Source of the DNA: Schizochytrium sp. CCTCC M209059
Taxonomy: Eukaryota; Sar; Bigyra; Thraustochytrida; Thraustochytriidae
DNA: 64,000 nt
Direction: 5' to 3'
Assembly (NCBI GenBank): GCA_000818945.1
Contig: KN805412.1
Coordinates: forward strand, 122,197-186,196
Each line of letters opens with the position of its first letter. Position 1 is the stretch's first letter. Below are positions 46,039 to 57,200 of the stretch, one piece after another. Below the pieces are notes generated by a model that worked only from the letters and a program-made list of their open reading frames with translations, was not told the origin of the DNA and made no database searches. The position numbers and the translations under genes are program-made.

Positions 46039-46043
46039 ATAAA
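46038..46043 (+). other. AATAAA overlapping the receptor stop codon
   Basis: The last A of the TAA stop (46036-46038) is the first A of AATAAA, so the predicted 3' UTR is only some tens of bases. It shows how compact the 3' ends are here. Confidence 0.5.
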
Positions 46044-46164
46044 ACTGTAAGAAGCAAGCCTAACCATCTGATCTTGAAGGCATGTTTAGATGATGTGTAT
46101 CAACCTTTCTTGTCGCACACGCTGCAAATCAAAACAAAATGGTTTGATACGCTGCTAGCCGCTA

Positions 46165-47604
46165 TTACTGCAAAATCTTTGCTCGAACAATTCTTGAACC
46201 GTGCTCTTCCCATTCTTGACGCGAGATTGCCATTTGAGAAAACGTATCGAGACTAGCTAGCATTGAAGCTCCGATCCAGGATGCGTGCCGCCTTTGCGAA
46301 TCGGGAATTACGGAAACTGGACCCATCCCCGAAGGTCCTGCGAGGGTAATGAGTTCGGCTTCAAGACGGGGCGCAAAGCCCGGGAACATGGACGAGCCGC
46401 CTGCAATCACCACCGACCCAAGCAAATCGCGCTGGAGAGTTTTGTCACAGGCATTGATGCTTTGCATGCAAAGACTTGGGAGATCTCTTGGAGCTTCAGC
46501 AATTTTATTGCTGCTTGGATTCGCAGATTTTGCGAACAGGCTCTCAGGAATCATCGTCTGGGCCCTCACACTGACGTCCACGATTTGCCCATCCGGAAGC
46601 TCGAAGGAGACCGGGCCCTTTTCTGCCTCACCGGGAAGCACTTGCGTTCGAAAGGAAGTTTTCACGTGCGTTTCGACGCGTTCGTCTTCCTCCTCGTTCC
46701 CATACTGTGGTCCAGCAGCATCGATCGCCCCAGCTCCTCCATCGATTGAGGCCCCGCCTCCGCTCACATTTTGGCCTTGCTTTCGTGACGCGCCGAGACT
46801 TGGGCGGTGCGGAGAGGTCCAGCTTGCCTTTGAATGACGAACCCAACACGTCTTTTCTTTGACTTGTCGAACTACGTCATGGGGAAGTGACATGTCTAGC
46901 ATCTCTGCGAGAGACTTTGTCAGGTCGACACCTGCGATTGGCGACGTTTGGAAGGCGTGCTGGAGGGGAAAGCCCTCAAATACTGGCACCACAGACGTCT
47001 GCCCTCCGCCAACCTGAGTAACCACGCCCCGTGTGCGTCCTGTCGAAAAGAGGGACATTACAGCTTTGGACCCCAAATAGACGCCTCGGGCATTAAACTG
47101 TGAGAACATGATTTCTGCCATGCGCTCGCGATCTGATGTGGGGCAGAAAGGTGCATTTGTGAGAAAGACGCACCCTGTCTCCGCGTCAAAACCAAGCTCT
47201 TCATCGAAAATGTGTTCCCAGATGCGCTCGAGCCCCTCCCAGTCTTCCACGCGACCCTGAACAATTGGGTGTTCCAAGGGCAGGTTGTTATTGATATGCT
47301 CTTCGAGCTTCTTTTTCCCGAGAAGCAAGCGAGAATGATCTCCAATGCCAACACTGCCGTGCGTATTCCCGGCAGACGAGCTTGCTCTTCTTCCAGATGC
47401 AAATCGATCTCCCCGGCTGCCCGTCTCGGCCAGCGTTTTGCCAGGGTGCCCCGACGAGCGCGGCGAGACCCTCGTCTGTCTTGCTCGCGCAAATGCTGTC
47501 GGAACGAGCACGCTCGGATGGTCTTCGCCCGCAAAGCCGGCTTTGATTGTCGTCGAGCCAAGGTCGAGCACCGCGCAAGTTTCCGTGTTCAAAGCGTGCG
47601 ACAT
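46165..47604 (-). CDS. Divergent actin-related protein
   Basis: Predicted 479-residue actin-fold protein. The first phosphate loop is recognisable (AVLDLGSTTIKAGFAGED), as are LEHPIVQGRVEDWEGLERIW (the actin PIEHGIVTNWDDMEKIW region), GVDLTKSLAEMLD, VKEKTCWV, and the adenosine motif (IAGGSSMFPGFAPRLEAEL) followed by SWIGASMLASLDTFSQM. The second phosphate loop reads TQVGGGQTSVVPVFEGF, so the Asp that is invariant in conventional actin and most ARPs is missing and ATP hydrolysis is doubtful. Two inserts, about 25 Ser/Arg-rich and 65 Gly/Ala-rich residues, make it longer than actin (375). It ends ILQ rather than KCF. It does not fit ARP1-3 by eye; a nuclear (ARP4-like) or centrosomal/axonemal role is open. 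ATG at 47602-47604; divergent from the giant SFI1-like gene. Confidence 0.75.
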   Translation of the reverse strand: MSHALNTETCAVLDLGSTTIKAGFAGEDHPSVLVPTAFARARQTRVSPRSSGHPGKTLAETGSRGDRFASGRRASSSAGNTHGSVGIGDHSRLLLGKKKLEEHINNNLPLEHPIVQGRVEDWEGLERIWEHIFDEELGFDAETGCVFLTNAPFCPTSDRERMAEIMFSQFNARGVYLGSKAVMSLFSTGRTRGVVTQVGGGQTSVVPVFEGFPLQHAFQTSPIAGVDLTKSLAEMLDMSLPHDVVRQVKEKTCWVRHSKASWTSPHRPSLGASRKQGQNVSGGGASIDGGAGAIDAAGPQYGNEEEDERVETHVKTSFRTQVLPGEAEKGPVSFELPDGQIVDVSVRAQTMIPESLFAKSANPSSNKIAEAPRDLPSLCMQSINACDKTLQRDLLGSVVIAGGSSMFPGFAPRLEAELITLAGPSGMGPVSVIPDSQRRHASWIGASMLASLDTFSQMAISRQEWEEHGSRIVRAKILQ

Positions 47605-48270
47605 TGTCCTTCAACTTGTCCGTGAGGCTTTGTAGCTCTTGCTCGCGCTCGCTTGTCGCTGTTTTATCACTGGGCGAGCAGGGTTTAGTAGCAACTGCCT
47701 GCGTACTAGCAAGCTCGTGTTTCTGCACGCTTGCAACCCTGCCTCTGCAATGGCCTATCCCGCGCGTCTGCACGCACGTTTCCGTCTGCGCACGTCTGCG
47801 CGCACGTTTGCACGCACGCAGAAAGCCTCCTGGGCTCGGAGTTTGCATGCTGTGTGTCCCATTCTTTCTCTGTCCCAACAAGACCGTTACGTTCATCTTG
47901 GCCCGGTGCCCGGTCTTGCGCGCAGCCTTTCTTTATCTTCACTCGAGGGCGGCAGGCGCCGCACCGGCCGCACAAAGATTAAAGCCCCAGGTTAAACCTG
48001 GCCTGACAGGGCCACACGCCGCGCGAGCCGCGCGTGCGGCTGCGCGGCACGTTGCTTTCGAGCTGAGACAGCACACGCAGGGCTGAGCGAAAGTCAAGCG
48101 AAGCTTGCATTAAGGCAAGCATTCCGGCCCGCCCGGCGCTTGGGACGCGTCGCTCGACACTCCTGACGAACACAAGCACGAGCACGAGCACGAGCACGAG
48201 CACGTGGGTGAGGGCGTGGTCAAGATCGAGGATCGGGTCACTTTGCGTTCTATCTTTGGCTGCTGCAAAC
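47605..48270. promoter_or_regulatory. Divergent promoter between the ARP and the SFI1-like gene
   Basis: Mixed composition with a CACGAG hexamer repeat at about 48173-48204 just before the giant gene. A longer in-frame start (48208) exists for that gene but lies inside this repeat. No other gene is supported. Confidence 0.45.
48173..48204. repeat. (CACGAG)n hexanucleotide repeat
   Basis: Six contiguous CACGAG/AGCACG units 70 nt upstream of the SFI1-like ATG. Confidence 0.85.
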
Positions 48271-51200
48271 ATGGAGTCTGATCAAGACAGCACCACGACA
48301 CCAAGATTTAGTCGATCGGAGCAGCGAACGAGACAAGCAAAATGGGTTCTGTGCAGTTCGTGTGGAGCGCCGAATGCTCGCGGAGCATCTTTGTGTGGGG
48401 TGTGCAGCCATTACCTGAAGTCCGATGCGGACGAGACCTCCTCAGAACCTTCTAATGTGGATGAGATTTCCTTGGACGCAAAAGAAAGTCTCGCGCTTCG
48501 TTCAAGTGCAAGCATTGAGACTTTGGAGGAGGCTTATCCAACAATTACCGACAGCGAGGGTGATGCCCTTAGCTTTATTGCCTCGCTCGATCATCCTGCG
48601 GATATATCGAGCGAAGAAAAAGATGCGGAGGGCTGGTCTTGCTTTGTACCAGGCCGACATCGTCGTGCAGCGATGGCACTTTGCGCTCTGGCGAGTCGGC
48701 GACTTAAGCGACTCCACTTTGCAACATGGAAGCGCAGGTGCCTCGTGCTTGGAGAGGCTCAGCTCACATGGGAGTGTCTCGATGTCATACGTCGCGTCGA
48801 GGTTCTTTACAAATTGTACCATGCGATCCGACAACATCAACGGCATGTTCGTGTTCAGGCCTTTTCACGACTGCGACGGCACGCTGCAAGTGCGCGAGAG
48901 CACGATCAAATTTGCATGGAGAAATTGCAGAGAGCTCTGGCTCTTCGTGCACGCGCAAAGCTGCGATTCGCTTTTGCCAAGCTATCTACTGCGCACATTC
49001 ATCTTGCGCAACGAGTGTTCCGCCTCTGTCGCTGCTTTGCCGTCTTTGGCAGGGTGCACACGCGAAGGATGCATGCTGCTTTTGGACAGTGGAAACACCT
49101 TGTGCTTCGTGCCGAGCGCTGCGCGCAACTCAGTCGTACGCTCTGCTGGTCATCAAAGAATTATCAGCGACGTTCTCTTCGCACTGCCTTTGCGAGGCTA
49201 CGTCGAATGCTTGAGCACGGTCGAATGCTCGAGAGGCTTCATCGTCTTGTGAAAAAACGAAGCTGCCTGCAGGCCTTGGACAATCTCGACAAATATCGAC
49301 TCAAGATGACGTCGCTGAAAAGAATCATACTTCGATCTAACAGAAGACAAAAGCTCGACACTGTCGATCGATGGCGAATGCACACGAGACGAGTAGTTGC
49401 CCTGAGTCATATCGTCAGGTCGCAAGGCCAACGCATACGTCGAGAGGCTCTACGCCAACTCTGTGCTGCGGCGCGAACTCGAGAAAACCAGAAAAAGGCC
49501 ATTGCTCGCGTCTCTATTATTACGCGGCGGACTCGTGCGGGCGCCGCGCTTCGTGAATGGGCTCGCGATACCACCTTGCTTTTCCGCGTTGAACAGAAAA
49601 GGCGGAGACGGCTACTTACGAGGTGTATGTTGTCTTGGCGGAAATTTGTGCGCGTTCGAACGGCCGCAAAAGCGATGCAAGATAAGAGGACGGGCGCGCG
49701 GGTGTCGCATATTTTCAGAAGGTGGCGTACATGGGCTCGCGTGAACGCTTCCAGACGAATGGGACACGTCATCGCAAAGGCTTTTATTGGATGGACGTTG
49801 TATCGCCGGCAGTCACAGGCCGCAAACGAACGTCAGGTTGCTCAATTTCTTCACCGAAAAAGACAGCGATTGCTCTTCAAGCTTCTCATTCAGTGGAAAA
49901 TGGCTGCCAAGCTTGGTCGTGAAGTCAGGCACTTGGTGCACGTTGCTGCAAAACAACGCGCCCTCCTTACTTGCCTTGAGCGCTTCAAGGGACGCACGCA
50001 AAATCGATTGCTTGCAGCGCTACACACGTGGCGAGCCCGCACGACCGAGCTTACGCAGATACAAAAGGCAGAAAGGTTGCGAGCAGCCTGCATTGTCAAT
50101 GTTGCGCTTGCGCGCAGCAGACGAGTTACTCAAGAAGCAGCATTTGCAAAATGGCACCATTCAAGTATTGCATTGCCAGAGAAGCTGCAGCATCTTGCAA
50201 GTGAAAGTGCAAAGCGCTTGAAAAAGAGAGTTTTTCGGGCCTGGATTGATGCTGTTCAACGACATCAGGCTACGGTGGCGTTACTACGCGACTATTTCGT
50301 ACCGTGGAAGATTGCCGCTTGTCTTGGGTCGATTGAGCGACGTCGAACAGAGCGTCTGATTTCGCACCTTCAATTCAAGAAGAGCAAGCATTCGCCTCAT
50401 GTCTCGCAGCACCAGCATCTGCAATGGCAGTATCGGCATCAAGCTCTCACTGCAGCACCAAGCTCTCACCATTATGTGCACCAACGGCACGTGCAACTCA
50501 AGGAGCATCAAAGCGAACAGGACAAAACCGATGCGCAACATTCTTCTCAAGGACTCCGTGAGCGGCGTCATCTGTCAGCACGCCATGTGGTTACATCTAC
50601 CGCCAATGATGGGGAGCATGATACGCAAAGTGCCGGAATCGCATTTTCTGAGCAAGGACCTGGGACCGACAGTGAAGTGTCCGACGATGCCGGTGATTCA
50701 GTGGAGACCGATCGCTCCCATCACTCAAGCCGTGCAAAGCTTCTGCGCCGTCCAATTCATGCCGTGCATCATTCTTCTGGTCGTGGTCACTCTGCGACGC
50801 GTTTTGAGAGTTCACCGCTGTCCCCGCCAACCCAACGAGAGTCGTTTTTGGAAGACTCGTATTCGGTGGGCAGCGCACCGACCCCAGTCTTGAGAGCTTA
50901 CTTTCCGCATGGCTCCGCAAGTGCTCGTCTACGGAGTCGACACCTCCGCTATGGTTTTGCAAGAGCGGTCTGGCGTCAGCACAAAGCCCAAAACACGTCA
51001 GACTTCAACGAACCGAGCGTTCGCGGCGATAGCTTTGCGCACCTTCATCCACAACAAAGGATGCACTCTTCGATATCGGGTACCCAAAGTCATGCAGCTC
51101 ATCTCAGGAATCTGGATGGTCAACAAGGTGACGTCGAAGCAAAGTTTCCTGATTACAAAGCATCGCGCAGGAGACGGAGCGCAACTTTGCTCCAACAGAA

Positions 51201-54200
51201 AAAGCCGGACTCTTCTTCGAGTAATTCTTCAGTAAGCTCTTCGCAAGCTAGCTTTCCAACCGGTAATTGTCGTCAAATTCATGCAAAGCACCGCGTGCAC
51301 GATTTCCAAAAGGCCAGCCGGCAGGGGAGCAAGAACGCTCGATTGCCTGAAAACGTTGAGCATCGCGAGAGTAGAATGAAGGATAGGGCCGAGATGTTTT
51401 GTGCGTCACCTTCATATTCAAGCCCGAGCAGCTCGCTCAATGATCGTTCACCGCAAGCTTACGAAGACGTTAGTGACGTCGAAAGTGAGTCGGAAATGGC
51501 AAGCTTTGCTGTACAAGGGCACCAAGAGAACAGAGAAAGGAGTAATGTGCGCTTCCGCTCGGCCGATGAAAGTGGCGTTGCGAATCCTTACAAACATACT
51601 TTGAGGAATTTTGCATCTCGCCCCGATCGTACTTCGCGTTGTGGGCAATCTGAAAGCGACATTTCCGATGAGGATATAAAGCCATCGACTAACGCCGACC
51701 AACGCAAAGTGAATTCTCAAAGAATACGTCAGCATCATCACCGTCGCCTAAGCCAAACTGGAGTCAATGATGACCTTCACGTCGCATCGAACGAAAGCGG
51801 CTCTTCCTACCCTGTCGTAGGTGCAAGTGCACACTTTTCGCGATCTTCGAGACGGACATGCGCCTCGAAGCAACTTGATAATGAAGTCGCGGAAAGCGAA
51901 GACAAGGTCACGAGGTCAGCACATAGAAACAGCGAAGGAACCAACCAAGCCAAGTCTCACCACCTCGGTCACGAACGATTCGCTGATGGCCGATTCGAAG
52001 AACTCACAACTGAGCAAGATGATTTCGTTGACGTGATTGGTAAACGTCGGACAGTACATGTACATAAACAGGATGCTTTGCCACGACGAAGAGGAAGGAA
52101 CTTCTCGGCACATCAAAGCAGCAAAGGAATTAACCAAGCCAAGTCTTGCCACCTCGGTCATGAACGATGCGCTGATGGCCAAGTTGAGAGGCCTACAACT
52201 GAGCAAGACAATGTTGCTGACGTGGTTGGTAGACATCGGACGGGACGTGGACAAGATGCTTCGTCACGGCGAGGAAAAAGAAATGCAAGCAGGCACATCT
52301 ACCAGTCACAGCAGGAACAAGGCAACTCCCATCTGTATGAGCTTGAAGAAGATAGAAACGTGATCAAACTTGATGCCGTCAGCACAGAAGAAGAATCGCA
52401 TGAGAAACGTGTGCACGATCTTTCTGCAACGCTTATGAGACCCTCGCGAGTTCGTCGTGGCAAGCACAGAGATGAAGAACAACAAGCGGAGCTCATCGAT
52501 GAGGTCGAGGATAGATGGTCTCAGAAGAGACACCAGAAAGAGAAAGATACGGGTGTGACAAGTCAAGAGGATTGCGGACAATTGAAAACGATTTTCGGAA
52601 AGGAAAAGTCAAAGTCCGCCTTGAGGAATGGGGAAAAAAAAGATTACGAGAGCGGAGCGGAGTCAAGCCACTTCACAAGTGACGGGGATCACTTTCTGAG
52701 CAGTAGAATGGAGTGCACTTTTTCTTCAAGCGAGGAGGAAGATCATCACGGCAGCCAAAGCGTTCTCATGCCCGATGACAACGTCCCTGACGCACGCACC
52801 AACAATGTATCTCGTTTTGATCGGAGCACTGACCACAGCAACAGTCGCAAAAGTAAAAATCGGCTTCGTTCTGCCGGGGAGCGACACGCGTCGGAAGGTG
52901 CACACGAAAGTTCTCAGACAAGAGAAAGAAGGACTTCTTCAATGAGCACACAAAGCTGCAGACATGAGACAGACAATTTTATCGAGAGAATGAAGAGGCG
53001 CTCCAGCTCGTCAGAAAAGTCGAAGGCTGCGAAGACGTGGGAGGAGAGAAAATCGGTGCAAAGCAAAAGATCTGGGAAATATAAATCGGGTCCGAAACGT
53101 TTGGATCTTATCGATTCCTCGAACAGTCAGCTCTATGAGCGAACTGGCGCGAAGTCCGACATCGGTCATGAAGCACGCATCTCCTTTCCTTCATTGCAGC
53201 GCAATCCTGTCAGGCATGAGAAAGATGACAACGAAAGGAAATACGTTACCTCCTCGGTTGTGCGAACGTGTTGGTCTACACAAGAGTTTCCTTCGTCGCA
53301 AAAGCGAGCCGACACTCGAGACAGGCTTCGGAAACCCGAAAAAGCCAGATCAAAGCAAATGAGCTTCCGATCCTTTGCAGATCGCGCCAATCATTTCCAG
53401 ACAGGCAAACTTTTACAAGTCAACCAAGTCCGCGAACTTAATGCTGAGCGGTCATTTTCGGGTACGAGGTACCCATCGCCGGTGTGTATAAGGCCTGCTC
53501 TGCGTGAAGTTTGGCTAGAGAGTCCCACCTCGTCCGGTCTGGCGCACACGTTTGGAGACATGCACTCCCCCAGATCAATTATGTGGGGGCAGTCCACCGA
53601 TGGTGGAAGATTGTCCCTGAAAGGATGCAATTGCATCTTGTGCGACGTTGCAGCTTTTGAGCATGCGACCCTAATTTCAGTTTTTGCAATGTGGCGCCAG
53701 TGGGTGCACCGGCGACGCTGGGCAATTCTTCGTATTCTCTGGTCGCTCTCTGGGGACGGCACTCGTTGCGCAAACGTAGCAAGCTGCTTCGCTCGCTGGC
53801 AAGTCTGGACTGCCAAAGAACGCGAAGCGTGCACGCTCCACAGAAAGAAGTCAGACTCCGTCTGCGCGGCGCTGGAAAGAATTACGTCAGCAAGATTGGC
53901 ATGTTATTGGGATCACTGGGTCGATCTCACGCGCCGCCCTGTTCTTCAGGATGCACAAGCGGTCTTTGTCGCCCGCGAAGTGCTCTATGTCTGGAAGCTG
54001 AACACTTTGGTGAGCTTGCGACGGAAATCTTTGCTTCAGAGGCAGGCATCGCGATGGAAAATACGGTCACTGTATCAAGCGTGGCATCTCTGGTCGATGC
54101 ATTTGTCGAGCGTTGAAAGTCTCGAGGCAAATATGCTGTGGGCTGACCAATCGCGACTTCAAGACGTCTTTACGGCGTGGCGGCTTGTTGCCCGAGATCA

Positions 54201-57200
54201 AGCAAACCAGGCTCGTGCCTATTCGCTCGCGCACCTCGCGAGCACATTTGTACGCTGGAGGTTAGCAAGGGGCGTGAACGCCCAAAAGCGTGCTTTCGTT
54301 GAAAGAGCTCATTTTACCACGTGGAAGCAAAGACGCAATGCACAGAGGCTTATTCGTCAAAGGCACGCATTTGACGCATGGCGCGGCGCTCTGCACGCGC
54401 AACGCGGCATTCGCGCTGGCCAAAGGAAACTTCGACTACAATTTCATAGACACAGGACGGAGATCTTACGTCGTACTTTATTGACTTTGCATCGCAGAGT
54501 CTCCTCGGGGCGTCTGGCTCAAAGTTTTCGCATCTGGGCGCGCTGGACGGCACGTTGCACGCACACAAGTCGCGCGGCTGGGCGTCTCGTGAGATCGCGT
54601 ATTCTCTTTGCGCTCCGTTGTGGTTGGAATGCGCTACAGGCTCATGCTCGAGGCTCTCGCTTGTTGCAGTCCATGCTATTGCAAGCACGAGCACGTGGGC
54701 GCGTGGCTGCCAAGCGCGAAGCATTCCAGCATTGGAAATGTCTAGCAAGTGTCCGTTCTGTGGAAGCATGGTATACTGCGGAACACATGGACGCATCAAA
54801 TTCGTTTCAGATGGTCACATCACTGGCTCTCAAGCAGGTCGAGGCGCGGGAGCTTCTTGCGAAGACCTTTGCGTCTTGGAAACTTTGGATCAAGGTCAAT
54901 GAGGCGACTCGACGTTCATGCATATGGAGCCAAATGACATGGATGCACTGGTCATGGCGTCTGCACACTCAAAAGGCGGCTTTCCAGGCATGGTGTGCAA
55001 TGGTCCGCCGTCACAAGCTCCTACGAAACACCATGAGACATGGAACTCAGCGCCGGAAAAGATTAGCTTTCCAGCGCTTGCGCGACATTGGCGTCCGGGC
55101 TAGGAATGTACGTCGGTTTGTAAAGCTCGTATACTTTTGCAGTCACAAACTGGCGCTGCGACATTTTTTCTCTCGCTGGCAACGGCGGGCAGACCAACTG
55201 ATGCGTCTCGAAAAGGCAAGACGATACAGTCGACATATGCGTGTTGCAAAGTCAATGCTCTCCCAGACGCGGTTTCGTGTTGGTTTGGAAATCTGCCACC
55301 GGGTCTACGCATCAAGCAGATCAGCTCAGCTTGCTCGAGGGTGGCGTGCGCTGTGGGTGCACGCACGCTGCAGAATCGTACTCACACGTGTTCTATGGCG
55401 CCGGAGACGATCTGCCCTGCGCCAAGCCCTTGGGCAGTGGTTGCGACTCCAGCACACGCAAAAGATTTTTGAACGATATCTCTGGAGTCTTTACCGTCGC
55501 ACCCTGGATGGAGCAATGGTGATCTGGAGGAGACAAGCAAAAATCGCTCGTCACATCGAGTCTGCGACGTGTGCGAGACGCCTCGAGCGTTGTCGTTTTC
55601 TATTTCAGACATGGGCCGCACGCGCGCGACGTTTGCGGAAGCACAAGACCTTAATGAGAGGCTGGCACGAACGCAGGCGCAGCGTTCGTCTCGGCATCTT
55701 CTACCGTGCATGGGCCCGGTACGTGTCTGTTTCCAAAATTCGAAGAATCGCACGGGTGCGAGCAAGAATATTGCAAGTGAGGATTTCAAGGCTGCAACAT
55801 GGATTGACTAAATGGAAGACGTATGTGACACTGCTTCGTAGCGAGTCCGAGCGAAAGAACGTTGAGAAACTCATTCGTCAACGACTTGCGTGCTCAATCT
55901 TTCAAAGGGCTATCTCTCGCAACGATCGCACACGTACGTTGATGGCCTTTCGGTTCTGGCGCGACCGGAGCTTTTTGGCACATTCCCTCAAAGCGCGCTT
56001 TCTCTTTCAAGTCCTGCGAAAAACGACATTTACAAGGATGCAGAACAAGTCATTCCAGATTTGGGCCTCGGCAACTTCGCTTTCAAAACGTCTGGACACC
56101 CTGGATGCGATGTTGGTGACCCGACGTTTGCGCATCTCATTTGCACAGTGGGAATCTTATGCAAAGAAGATGAGCACATACAACTCATTTCGGATTCAGT
56201 GGAGAACAGCCTTTCTACAGAAAGCATTTCGCGGACTGCTTGCGGCCGTGCAGAGCCAGCAGCGTGCAAAGTCACACATGCGCCACGTTCTAAGGATTTT
56301 GCACTCTCAGCAATCTCGTAGGCTTGCATCTGCACTGTCCACATGGAAAGCTTGGGCGCATCAGGCACGTTTTACGTCCGCGGTGCTTCGCAGAGCTAAG
56401 AATATTTTGCAGCGATGGCGCCTAGCAAAGCAAGGTGCGGCCTTTACGCAGTGGAAAATGGTTCATTCCAGGTCAACGCAAATATTGCGTCGAACGGTTG
56501 CCCGGTTCCAAGGAAGAGGTCTACGCGCTGCGTTTTCACGCCTTCACGAGCACGCGCGCACGCAAAAGCTGATTTCCCGAGTCATGTGGCGCTGGAGCGT
56601 ACGGGCGCTCCGCCAAGCATTTTCCAGCTGGCGCGAACGCGAAATAGAAGCTCGTGTTTACGCCGTGAAAATGCAAGCTTTGGGCAGCGCAATTCGGCGC
56701 TGGCGTCATGGGCTCACTCGGCGTACCTTTGCGCAATGGAGATCTGTGGTACATGCAAAGAAGGCAACGCTGGCGCGAGCTTGTCTGCTTTGGAAAAAGC
56801 ATCTATTGACGCAAGCCTTTTCTAGGCTGTGGCAGTGCCATACGTTTGATCGAGTACTTTGCAAGGCTGCAGGTCGCTGGGAGCGGCGGCATCTCGCAAC
56901 CGCATTTCGTACATGGCGCGAAGTGCTCGCGCAGCGAGATGTTGCCTCTTTGCGGATTCAAAGAGGCTGCAGTGCCCTTCTCCGCAATAGGTCTCGAGCA
57001 AAGTCTGCCGCATTTGCGCACTGGGCGTCTTGGTCACGCAAAATAAGATCGATCCTTGTCAATGTACTTCGAAGATGGGCGAAGCGTATCGCGCGTCGAG
57101 GTCTGATTCACCTGAAACTCAACGCGCAGCGATCAAGGCAGCTCGAGAAGGTCTTACGTCGATGGCGACTGCGCCACCTTGCTACTGCCTGGCAAAAGTG

